A stretch of 64,000 nucleotides of DNA, from positions 62,001 to 126,000 of the forward strand of contig JAAXCX010000007.1 in the NCBI GenBank assembly GCA_013036105.1, read 5' to 3'. Shown here piece by piece: positions 25,836 through 33,473 of the stretch (position 1 is its first letter; each line of letters starts with the position of its first letter). The stretch is from Vulcanimicrobiota bacterium (GTDB taxonomy: Bacteria; Vulcanimicrobiota; Vulcanimicrobiia; Vulcanimicrobiales; Vulcanimicrobiaceae). The notes beneath the pieces were generated by a model that had not been told where the DNA came from, ran no database searches, and saw only the letters and a program-made list of their open reading frames with translations. The position numbers and the translations under genes were made by a program.

Positions 25836-26656
25836 TGCAAGCCGACACGTATTGCCGCGAATTGGCGATGCGCCATTACGAGAATTTCTCGGTCGCGTCG
25901 CGATTCGTGCCCGCGCCGCTGCGTGCGGACCTCATGCGGTTTTACGCATTTTGCCGGACGACCGACGATTTTGGCGATGAAAGTCCATCGCGTGAAGCGG
26001 CGCTGGAACATCTGCGAGCCTGGCGCGCTGAAACCGAAGCGATGTTCGCGGGAGCGCAGCCCGTTCATCCGGTCCTGATCGCGTTGCGCGAAACGGTCGA
26101 GAGACACCACTTGGACCGGCAGCCGTTTTTGGACCTTATCGCCGCAAATGAACAAGACCAGACAGTAACGTCTTACTCGACCTGGCCCGAGCTGCAAGGC
26201 TACTGCATGCTTTCGGCGGCACCGGTTGGACGCGTCGTGCTGAAAATATTCGGCATTGACGGAGCGGACGCGCGCAAGCTCTCAGACGACGTTTGCATCG
26301 GCTTGCAGCTGGCCAATCACGCACAAGACGTCAGCCGCGATGCGAAGATCGGCCGGTCTTATCTCTTGCGCGAAGACATTGAGATTCGCGGCTCGCGCGG
26401 CGCGATTCAGGCGCTCGTCGAGCGGGCCCGTTCGCTGCTCGCGTCGGGCGAGACGCTCGAGCGCATGACGCGCGGGGCGCTGCGGCTACAGCTCTCGCTG
26501 TACCGTTTGGGCGGCCTCGCCATCTGTGATCGCATCGAACAAGGCGATTTTCGTACGGATGTAACGCGCCCATCGGTATCGAAGGCCACGAAAGTGGCGC
26601 TAGTGATTCGGGCGGCTCTTTCTTTGGCTCGCCGCAACGGAAAAAGGGGATGCTGA
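25832..26656 (+). CDS. hpnC: Squalene-forming HpnC (hydroxysqualene synthase)
   Basis: 274 residues of the trans-isoprenyl diphosphate synthase (squalene/phytoene synthase) fold. The first Asp-rich motif is FCRTTDDFGDES near residue 40, and the second region reads ANHAQDVSRDAKIGR. The changes from the canonical DxxxD motifs are typical of HpnC, which turns presqualene diphosphate into hydroxysqualene. It is flanked by fni and hpnD with overlaps of 4 and 7 nt. The start is GTG 25832 or ATG 25835. Confidence 0.92.
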   Translation: MMQADTYCRELAMRHYENFSVASRFVPAPLRADLMRFYAFCRTTDDFGDESPSREAALEHLRAWRAETEAMFAGAQPVHPVLIALRETVERHHLDRQPFLDLIAANEQDQTVTSYSTWPELQGYCMLSAAPVGRVVLKIFGIDGADARKLSDDVCIGLQLANHAQDVSRDAKIGRSYLLREDIEIRGSRGAIQALVERARSLLASGETLERMTRGALRLQLSLYRLGGLAICDRIEQGDFRTDVTRPSVSKATKVALVIRAALSLARRNGKRGC

Positions 26657-27510
26657 GCCCGCCCCGGGTCGACCAAGAAGCCGAACGTTTCTGCCGCGAG
26701 ATGGCGCGCCGCGAAGCCAAGAATTTTTACTGGGGTTTCATTTCGCTCCCGCACGAGCAGCGGATGGCGATCTACGCGTTGTACGACTTCGCGCGACAAG
26801 TAGACGACGACGTCGATAGCGCGCCGCGTCCGGAGCTCATTCCCGAAAAGTTGTCGGCGCAGCGCGATCGCGTCAGGAACGCCGAACATTCCGCCGAGCG
26901 CGATCCGGTCATGCACGTGCTCTCGCGCGCGGTCGAGCGGTATAGCATTCCCCAAGCGGAGCTGCTCGCGCTCATCGACGGCGTCGAGATGGATTGCACC
27001 AAGACGCGCTACGCCACCTGGAGCGACCTTCGCGAATATTGTACGCTCGTCGCTTCGATCGTCGGGCGGATGTGCGTGCGCATCTTCGGCTTCGACGATC
27101 CGCGGGCGCTGGACCGTGCCGACGACCTCGGTTTGGCGCTGCAATTGACCAACATCATGCGCGACGTCCGCGAAGATGCGGCAATGGGCCGCGTGTATCT
27201 TCCCCAGGAAGATTTGGCGCGGTTCGGCATTTTGGAACGGGATTTGCTCGATGGTCATCCGGGCGAAGGCTGGGAGCCGCTGGTCGCTTTCGAGACGGAA
27301 CGCACACGTGCGCTTTTTGCGAGCGGTTATCAGGTGCTCGGCTACATTCCGCGCCGTCCCGCGGCCTGCGTGCAGACGATGGCCGGCATCTACGAGCGTA
27401 TCTTGGAAAAGATCGAACGCGATCCGCAGCTGCCTCTGCGGGGGCGCGCGGCGCTCTCGAACGGAGAGAAACTGCGCGTCATGGTCGCCTCGTGGCTGCG
27501 CCCCGGATAG
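26650..27510 (+). CDS. hpnD: Presqualene diphosphate synthase HpnD
   Basis: 286 residues. YDFARQVDDDVD near residue 45 is the first diphosphate-binding motif and LTNIMRDVREDAAMGRVYLP near 165 the second; YATWSDLREYC lies between. It joins two farnesyl diphosphates to presqualene diphosphate, the first step of the three-enzyme HpnCDE route. Codons are shared with hpnC at the 5' end and with hpnE at the 3' end (19 nt overlap), indicating tight coupling. Confidence 0.94.
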   Translation: MLSPPRVDQEAERFCREMARREAKNFYWGFISLPHEQRMAIYALYDFARQVDDDVDSAPRPELIPEKLSAQRDRVRNAEHSAERDPVMHVLSRAVERYSIPQAELLALIDGVEMDCTKTRYATWSDLREYCTLVASIVGRMCVRIFGFDDPRALDRADDLGLALQLTNIMRDVREDAAMGRVYLPQEDLARFGILERDLLDGHPGEGWEPLVAFETERTRALFASGYQVLGYIPRRPAACVQTMAGIYERILEKIERDPQLPLRGRAALSNGEKLRVMVASWLRPG

Positions 27511-28772
27511 CGGTAGCGGGCGGCGGTCTCGCCGGACTTGCCGCGGCGATCGACCTAACAGGCGCCGGATGCGAGGTGCATCTCTTCGAACGAAGCCGCC
27601 TGTTGGGCGGGCGCGCCACGTCATTTCAGATCGACGGGCGCACGGTTGACAACGGTCAACACGTCTTCCTTGCGTGCTGCACGGAATTCATCGGCTTTGT
27701 CGAGCGAGCCGGAATGGCGGACGCGCTCTATCTGCAAGATCGTTTCGACGTCACCGTGTATGCGCACGGCGTCCGCAGCGAGTTGAGAGCCGCGAATCTG
27801 CCGGCTCCTTGGCATCTGATCGCATCGATGGCTGCATACCGCCATCTCGGCCTTGGCGGAAAATTGCAACTCGCGCGCGCGCTATTCGCGCTGGCCCGCG
27901 AAAGGGCGCCGCAGGGAAACTTCGCGGACTGGCTGCGGCGGCACGGGCAAAGCATTGAAACGATCCGGGCTTTTTGGGATCCGTTCATGGTGCCGGCGCT
28001 AAACGCGCCGCTGGAAGCCATGAGCGCCGCGGAAGCGGCGTTCGTGATCCGGACGGCGTTTCTGTACGATCGCGGCGCAGCGCGCTTCGGGTATTCCAAA
28101 GTGCCGTTGGCACAGATTATGGAGGCGGCCGCGCGCGATCTGGCTTCGGTCCGTCGCGCCACCGCCGTTTCGGCGATGGAGACGTATGACGGCGGCGTGC
28201 GATTGCGAACGGCAGACGCGCACGACGACATTTTCGACGCGGTGGTTCTTGCGCTGCCGCCGCGCGCGCTGGAGCGCCTTCTCGGAGAAGCTGCACGCTT
28301 CGGCGTTAAAGACCTCGGCCGGTACGAAGCGAGCGCGATCATGGACGTGCACCTGTGGCATGACGGCGGGCGGCTGGACTTCGATTTTTGCGCGCTGCTC
28401 GATTCGCCCGTGCAATGGATTTTTCAAAAAGGCGACGGCTATCTCTGCTGCAGTTTGAGTGCGGCGGGCGCGCTCGTTTCGACTCCGACGGATGACGTCG
28501 TCGGCGCGATCTGGCGCGAGGTTTCGGGCGCACTTCCGGAATTGCGCGGAGCGAAACTTGTCCGCGGTGCGGCCACGCGCAACCCCGAAGGGACGTACAA
28601 CGCGCGGCCGGGCACCGTGCGTCCGGCGGCCCGGACGCTCGATCCGCGTGTGGCGATAGCCGGATCGTGGACTGCGACGGGTTGGCCGGATACTATGGAG
28701 TCGGCAGTGCGCAGCGGCCGTGAGGCCGCGCGCGTTCTGCTCGAACAGAACGCATGGACGACAAAGCTTTAA
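27492..28772 (+). CDS. hpnE: Squalene-associated FAD-dependent desaturase HpnE
   Basis: 426 residues from GTG 27492, which starts right at the dinucleotide-binding motif (MAAPRIAVAGGGLAGLAAA). HLFERSRLLGGRATSF and VDNGQHVFLACC are family motifs near residues 30-60. The C-terminus carries the second FAD-contact segment (RVAIAGSWTATGWPDTMESAVRSG). HpnE reduces hydroxysqualene to squalene. It overlaps hpnD by 19 nt and shc by 19 nt. Longer frames upstream are antecedent to hpnD coding and not real. Confidence 0.92.
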   Translation: MAAPRIAVAGGGLAGLAAAIDLTGAGCEVHLFERSRLLGGRATSFQIDGRTVDNGQHVFLACCTEFIGFVERAGMADALYLQDRFDVTVYAHGVRSELRAANLPAPWHLIASMAAYRHLGLGGKLQLARALFALARERAPQGNFADWLRRHGQSIETIRAFWDPFMVPALNAPLEAMSAAEAAFVIRTAFLYDRGAARFGYSKVPLAQIMEAAARDLASVRRATAVSAMETYDGGVRLRTADAHDDIFDAVVLALPPRALERLLGEAARFGVKDLGRYEASAIMDVHLWHDGGRLDFDFCALLDSPVQWIFQKGDGYLCCSLSAAGALVSTPTDDVVGAIWREVSGALPELRGAKLVRGAATRNPEGTYNARPGTVRPAARTLDPRVAIAGSWTATGWPDTMESAVRSGREAARVLLEQNAWTTKL

Positions 28773-30643
28773 CCGCGTCGGTCAACTGGCTGCTGGAGCG
28801 CCAAGCTCCCGACGGCTGGTGGACGGACGAACTCGAGACGAACGTGACGATGACCGCGGAGCATGTGTTGCTGCTGCGTTTTCTGGGCGTTCCCGTCGAT
28901 GCGATCCGCGACGGCGCGATCCGCCATATTCTGCATCATCAGCGCGAGGACGGATCGTGGGCGCTCTACTTTGAAGGGCCGGCTGATGTCAGCACGACGA
29001 TCGAAGCCTACGTCGCGCTCAAAGTGCTCGGCCTCGACCCCAGCCGCGGCGAAATGCAGCGCGCACTCGCGGTGATCCGCACCCTCGGCGGATTAACGCA
29101 GGCGCGCGTTTTCACGAAAATTTGGATGGCGCTCTTTGGCGAATATCCGTGGGACGGAATACCGACCATGCCGCCGGAGATCGTCTATTTTCCGCCGTCG
29201 ATGCCGTTCAATCTCTACGATTTTTCTTGCTGGGCGCGCGGAACGGTCGCGCCGCTCTGTATCGTCATCGCGCGCCGTCCGCGCCGCGAACTTGGCGTGG
29301 GTGTGCGCGAGATCGTCAATCCGGGAACGCGAGCGCAGATGCATCGCGTCCCGGGTTCGGGCTGGCTGTGGTGGGCCGACCAGCTGCTGAAACTGTACGA
29401 GCGTCTTCCTTACAAGTTCGGCCGCAATGCGGCATGCGCGAAGATGATGGACTGGGTCGTGGCGCGTCAGGAAGCTGACGGAAGCTGGGGCGGCATTCAG
29501 CCGCCGTGGGTCTATTCGCTGATCGCTTTAGATATTGAAGGCTATGGGCTCGATCATCCGGTGATGCGCAAAGGCTTGCACGGCATGGAGCGCTTTGCGT
29601 TCAACGACCAAACCGGATGGCGCTTTCAGGCTTGCATGTCGCCGGTGTGGGATACCGCGTGGGCGATCCGCGCGCTCTATCAAGCGGGGCTGCGCGCCGA
29701 TCATCCGGCGATGCGGCTCGCCGTCAACTGGATGCTGGCCGAACAGATTCCGGCGGATGCTCCGGGCGATTGGCAAGTGCGCTGCAAAGGCGAACCGTGC
29801 GGGGGCTGGGCGTTCGAATTCGACAACGACATCTATCCCGACATCGACGATACCGCCGTCATCGTGTGTTCGCTGCTCGAGGGCGGAAAAGGACCGGCGG
29901 TGCGCACTTCGATCGACCGCGCGGTGCGGTGGACGCTGGCAATGCGTTCGAGTAACGGCGCGTGGGGGGCATTCGATCGCGACAATACGAGCGAGGTGCT
30001 CTACCGCATGCCGTTCTCGGATTTCGGCGCGATGATCGATCCGCCGACCGAAGACGTTACGGCGCACGTTTTGGAGATGCTCGCCATGCTCGGGCGTTCC
30101 GAGCTGGATCCGTATGTCGCGAGCGGACTGAAATACTTGCGCGAAACGCAGAAGCCGCGCGGACATTGGTTCGGACGCTGGGGCGTGAACCACATCTACG
30201 GAACGTGGTGCGTCGTTTCGGCGCTTGCGCAACTGGATGCCGGGCGCGACATGGTCGAGCGTGCAACCGGGTGGACGATCGCCATGCAAAACAGCGACGG
30301 CGGTTGGGGCGAGAGCTGCCATTCGTACGCGGACGAATCGTTCGCCGGTGTCGGTACGAGCACGCCCTCGCAAACGGCTTGGGCGATCATGACGCTGCAG
30401 TGGGCCGGCTTAGGCGAGCATGCCGCCGCGCAGCGCGGCCTGCGCTTTCTGCGCGAGCGCCAGCGTTCTGACGGTACCTGGGATGAGCCTCATTTCACAG
30501 GAACGGGCTTTCCGCGCGACTTTTATCTGAACTACCATATGTACCGCCATCTCTTTCCCGCCATGGCGCTGGCGATGGATCGCCCGGCCCGGCGCGTCGA
30601 GGGGGGAATATCGCCGGAAAGCCAGCACTTAACCGTTTCATGA
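28754..30643 (+). CDS. shc: Squalene-hopene cyclase
   Basis: 629 residues, normal length. The catalytic acid motif DIDDTA (DxDD type) lies near residue 360, and several QW repeats are visible (REDGSWALYF, QEADGSWGGIQ, QNSDGGWGES, RQRSDGTWDEP). It cyclises squalene to hopene/hopanol at the inner face of the membrane. ATG 28754 lies inside the 3' end of hpnE, and the stop overlaps hpnH by 4 nt. The complete motif set suggests full activity. Confidence 0.96.
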   Translation: MDDKALTASVNWLLERQAPDGWWTDELETNVTMTAEHVLLLRFLGVPVDAIRDGAIRHILHHQREDGSWALYFEGPADVSTTIEAYVALKVLGLDPSRGEMQRALAVIRTLGGLTQARVFTKIWMALFGEYPWDGIPTMPPEIVYFPPSMPFNLYDFSCWARGTVAPLCIVIARRPRRELGVGVREIVNPGTRAQMHRVPGSGWLWWADQLLKLYERLPYKFGRNAACAKMMDWVVARQEADGSWGGIQPPWVYSLIALDIEGYGLDHPVMRKGLHGMERFAFNDQTGWRFQACMSPVWDTAWAIRALYQAGLRADHPAMRLAVNWMLAEQIPADAPGDWQVRCKGEPCGGWAFEFDNDIYPDIDDTAVIVCSLLEGGKGPAVRTSIDRAVRWTLAMRSSNGAWGAFDRDNTSEVLYRMPFSDFGAMIDPPTEDVTAHVLEMLAMLGRSELDPYVASGLKYLRETQKPRGHWFGRWGVNHIYGTWCVVSALAQLDAGRDMVERATGWTIAMQNSDGGWGESCHSYADESFAGVGTSTPSQTAWAIMTLQWAGLGEHAAAQRGLRFLRERQRSDGTWDEPHFTGTGFPRDFYLNYHMYRHLFPAMALAMDRPARRVEGGISPESQHLTVS

Positions 30644-31647
30644 GCACGCCGTTCGCGCAAAAAGCCGCTATCGCAAAATACGTCCTCGGCAAGAAGCTGA
30701 AAGGCGAGACGAAGTACGCTTTGGTAATGGAGCTTGAGCCGCTTTATCAGTGCAATCTTGCGTGCGCCGGCTGCGGAAAGATTCAGCATCCCGCGGAGAC
30801 GCTGCGCAAACGCTTGAGTCTCGAGGAGTGCTTAACGGCAATTGAAGAGTGCGGCGCGCCCGTGATTTCTATCGCCGGAGGCGAGCCGCTCGTGTACGAG
30901 CAGTTGCCGCAGCTGGTGGACGAGCTCGTGCGCCGCAAGAAAGTCGTCATCGTTTGCACGAACGCGTTGCTGCTCGAAAAGAAGATCGATCAATTCAAGC
31001 CTTCGCCGTACTTTACGTGGATGATTCACTTGGACGGCATGCGCGAGCGGCACGACGAAGTCGTCTGCCGCGAGGGAACATTCGACAAGGCCGTTGCGGC
31101 AATTAAAGTGGCGCAGGAGAAGGGCTTCCGCGTCGGCACCAATACGACGTTTTTCGATCCGGATAACGCCACGGCCATTCGCGCGGTGCTCGATTACCTC
31201 AACGACGAGCTCAAAGTCGACGCGATGCAGATTTCACCCGGTTATGCCTATGAGAAAGCGCCGGACCAGGAACATTTCCTTGGCGTCGACCGCACGCGCG
31301 CGATCTTCAAGGAAGCGTTCGCCGGCGGCAAACGAAAAAAGTGGCGTTTGAACCATAGCCCGCTGTATTTGGACTTTCTCGAAGGCAAATTCGACATGGA
31401 GTGCACACCCTGGGGCATTCCATCGTATTCGATCCTGGGCTGGCAGCGGCCGTGCTACTTAATGTCCGATGCGCCGTATGCGCAAACCTACAAAGAGTTG
31501 ATCGAAGAGACGGACTGGTCGCTCTACGGCCGCGGCAAGAATCCGAAGTGCGCGAATTGCATGGCGCACTGCGGCTACGAACCCACTGCCGTCGTACGGA
31601 CAACCGGATCGGTCAAGGAGAGCATTCGCGCGGCGCTTGCCCACTGA
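30640..31647 (+). CDS. hpnH: Radical SAM adenosylhopane synthase HpnH
   Basis: 335 residues. The iron-sulfur motif CNLACAGC is near residue 45 (CxxxCxxC), followed by the SAM-binding ISIAGGEPL. The C-terminal C-x2-C region KCANCMAHCGYEPTAV is typical of HpnH. The enzyme adds the 5'-deoxyadenosyl radical to hopene and so starts side-chain extension. ATG 30640 overlaps the shc TGA; the 3' end overlaps hpnA by 11 nt. Confidence 0.94.
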   Translation: MSTPFAQKAAIAKYVLGKKLKGETKYALVMELEPLYQCNLACAGCGKIQHPAETLRKRLSLEECLTAIEECGAPVISIAGGEPLVYEQLPQLVDELVRRKKVVIVCTNALLLEKKIDQFKPSPYFTWMIHLDGMRERHDEVVCREGTFDKAVAAIKVAQEKGFRVGTNTTFFDPDNATAIRAVLDYLNDELKVDAMQISPGYAYEKAPDQEHFLGVDRTRAIFKEAFAGGKRKKWRLNHSPLYLDFLEGKFDMECTPWGIPSYSILGWQRPCYLMSDAPYAQTYKELIEETDWSLYGRGKNPKCANCMAHCGYEPTAVVRTTGSVKESIRAALAH

Positions 31648-32656
31648 CCGCGTTTTCCTCACCGGTGCGAGCGGATTCGTCGGCGCGCACATCTTACGCG
31701 AACTCTTAGGCGCGGGTTACAGCGTGCGGGCACTCGTGCGTCCTTCGTCCTTCGACTACGCGCGCCGATCGCGCGCTGCTCAGGATGACAACTCCCTTCT
31801 CAATGACGCCAATGTAGAGTTCATTGAAGGCGACCTGCGGCGCGTTGGAGATTTTGCGCGCGCACTGGATGGCTGCCGGTATCTCGTGCACTGCGCGGCG
31901 CTGTACACGTTGGGGCCCGGTGAGCGGCGGGCTCTGCACGACGTCAACGTTCGCGGGACTGAAAGCTTGTTTGAAGCGGCCCGGATCGCCGGCATTGAGC
32001 GGGCGGTTCTCACGTCGAGTTCCGCGACGCTGGGAAGCTCGCGCGACGGAAAGCCGCGCACGGAAGACGATTACGCCCAAGGCGGCGGTTCAGGCTATCA
32101 CCACTCGAAAGTGGAGCAAGAACGCGCTGCATTTGCCGCGCGCGTTCCAGTTGTTGCCCTATTGCCGACCGCACCCGTCGGTCCGGGTGACGCCAAACCC
32201 ACTCCAACGGGCCAGCTCGTGCTGGAGTTCGCAAAAGGAAAGATCTTCGCGAAGCCGCCGCGCGGCGGCGGAATGAATCTGGTTCCGGTCGAGGATGTGG
32301 CGCGCGCCCACGTGGCCGCGCTGCAACGGGGGAGAACCGGCGAGCGCTACATTTTGGGTGGCGAGAATCTTACGCTCGACGAGGTGTGGACGTTGCTTGC
32401 GGCGGTGACGAAACGCAAAATGCCCGCATGGCGGGTGCCGGCTTGGTTCGCGCTCGCAATCGCGTACGGTGACGAGACGCGCGCGCGTTTGACGCGTACC
32501 CGGCCATTCGTACCGGTAGAAGGCGTAAATCTGTCGCGCGAGCTGATGTTCGCCGATAACGTCAAAGCCCGCGAGGAATTGAATTTTCAACCCGGCTCCA
32601 TTGCGGGCGCGCTCGAGCGCGCGGTCTACTGGTATCGCGCGCATGGCTACTGCTGA
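31637..32656 (+). CDS. hpnA: Hopanoid-associated sugar epimerase HpnA (SDR), with in-frame repeat insertion
   Basis: 339 residues of extended SDR fold from TTG 31637: LTGASGFVGAHI is the NAD-binding glycine motif, and the YHHSKVEQE segment near residue 155 gives the Tyr and Lys of the active site. The substrate in hopanoid synthesis is not settled. Between the VRP after the second strand and VEFIEGDLR there are about 12 extra residues (SFDYARRSRAAQDD) encoded by a dispersed palindromic repeat (31747-31790). The insertion keeps the frame and lies in a surface loop, so the enzyme may still work. Confidence 0.9.
   Translation: MPTDRVFLTGASGFVGAHILRELLGAGYSVRALVRPSSFDYARRSRAAQDDNSLLNDANVEFIEGDLRRVGDFARALDGCRYLVHCAALYTLGPGERRALHDVNVRGTESLFEAARIAGIERAVLTSSSATLGSSRDGKPRTEDDYAQGGGSGYHHSKVEQERAAFAARVPVVALLPTAPVGPGDAKPTPTGQLVLEFAKGKIFAKPPRGGGMNLVPVEDVARAHVAALQRGRTGERYILGGENLTLDEVWTLLAAVTKRKMPAWRVPAWFALAIAYGDETRARLTRTRPFVPVEGVNLSRELMFADNVKAREELNFQPGSIAGALERAVYWYRAHGYC
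31747..31790. repeat. Dispersed palindromic repeat, copy 3, inside hpnA
   Basis: GTCCTTCGAC on the left and CTCAGGATGACA on the right surround a 6-bp perfect hairpin (31759-31764 with 31770-31775, loop of 5). It is translated in frame as part of HpnA. A CGTCCTT tandem pair (31739-31745, 31746-31752) at the left border could be a trace of the insertion event. Confidence 0.8.
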
Positions 32657-33239
32657 GCGCATCACGGTTGTCGCCGCGACGGGCATAGAGGCGCGCGCGG
32701 CCAAGGCTGCGCTCGGAAATCGCGCGCGCGTCATACAGTCTGGAATCGCGTTGCGCGGCTTGCGCGGCGATCCCGGTCCCGTAACGATCAGCTGCGGTCT
32801 GGCGGGCGGACTGCGCGACGATTTGCCGACGGGAACCGTGCTGATTCCGCGCCAGGTGCGCCGCCCCGATGGAACGATGTTGACATGCGATCCGGAACTG
32901 ACGGCGGCGCTTTTGCGCGCGGCGCGCGCGGAGGGATGCGATCCGGTCGAAGCTCCGCTGCTGACGACGGCGCGGATCGTGCGCGGGAACGAACGCATGC
33001 GCTGGGCGCAACAAGGCTACGCAGGAGCCGATATGGAGAGTGGATTGCTGCAATCTCGGCGCATCGCATGCGTGCGCGTGATCCTCGATACGCCCGTGCA
33101 CGAGTTTTCGGCGGCGTGGGAAAACCCGGCCTTAGTTGTTTTCCGGCCGGACGCGTGGTTCGACATACCGTTTCTCGCGCGTGAAGCGCCGCGCTGCGCG
33201 GCTCTGGCCGCGCGCATCGTCGCCGGCGCGCTCTCTTAG
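32643..33239 (+). CDS. hpnG: Hopanoid-associated phosphorylase/nucleosidase HpnG
   Basis: 198 residues from ATG 32643. Although short, it keeps purine phosphorylase-like features: VVAATGIEARA at the start, SCGLAGGL near residue 50, and GADMESG near 130 (the Glu that binds ribose in this fold). HpnG releases adenine from adenosylhopane to give ribosylhopane, the step after HpnH. It overlaps hpnA by 14 nt and ends the hopanoid operon. Confidence 0.88.
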   Translation: MATAERITVVAATGIEARAAKAALGNRARVIQSGIALRGLRGDPGPVTISCGLAGGLRDDLPTGTVLIPRQVRRPDGTMLTCDPELTAALLRAARAEGCDPVEAPLLTTARIVRGNERMRWAQQGYAGADMESGLLQSRRIACVRVILDTPVHEFSAAWENPALVVFRPDAWFDIPFLAREAPRCAALAARIVAGALS

Positions 33240-33442
33240 GTCCGCTCGACGCCTCGCGAGTCGGTCGCAGTGTGCTGCCGGCAGCAGAAGAGCTCGATGA
33301 GCTCCGAGCCGATCAGTTCGCCGCTGCAGCCGCAAGCCCACGACCAGCGGCGCGAATAATGGTCGTCAACGGTGCCGTACTCGACGGTCGCGCACGGGAG
33401 GCCGAGTTTCGAGGTCGCTCCGGCGGTTCTCGCGACGATCAT
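33236..33442 (-). CDS. Small Cys-rich protein, unknown
   Basis: 68 residues from ATG 33442. A central segment with paired Cys and His (HYSRRWSWACGCSG, then ELFCCRQH) could bind a metal ion. It overlaps the hpnG stop by 4 nt, antisense, and follows the GGDEF-EAL gene on the same strand after 31 nt. The ribosome binding site is weak. No family recognised. Confidence 0.42.
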   Translation of the reverse strand: MIVARTAGATSKLGLPCATVEYGTVDDHYSRRWSWACGCSGELIGSELIELFCCRQHTATDSRGVERT

Positions 33443-33473
33443 CGCCCAGATTGTACCCTCGCGGGCCGTTGTT

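Noticed and set aside
26994-27491. Upstream extension of the hpnE frame
   Set aside because: It lies entirely within hpnD, and the FAD motif starts right after GTG 27492.
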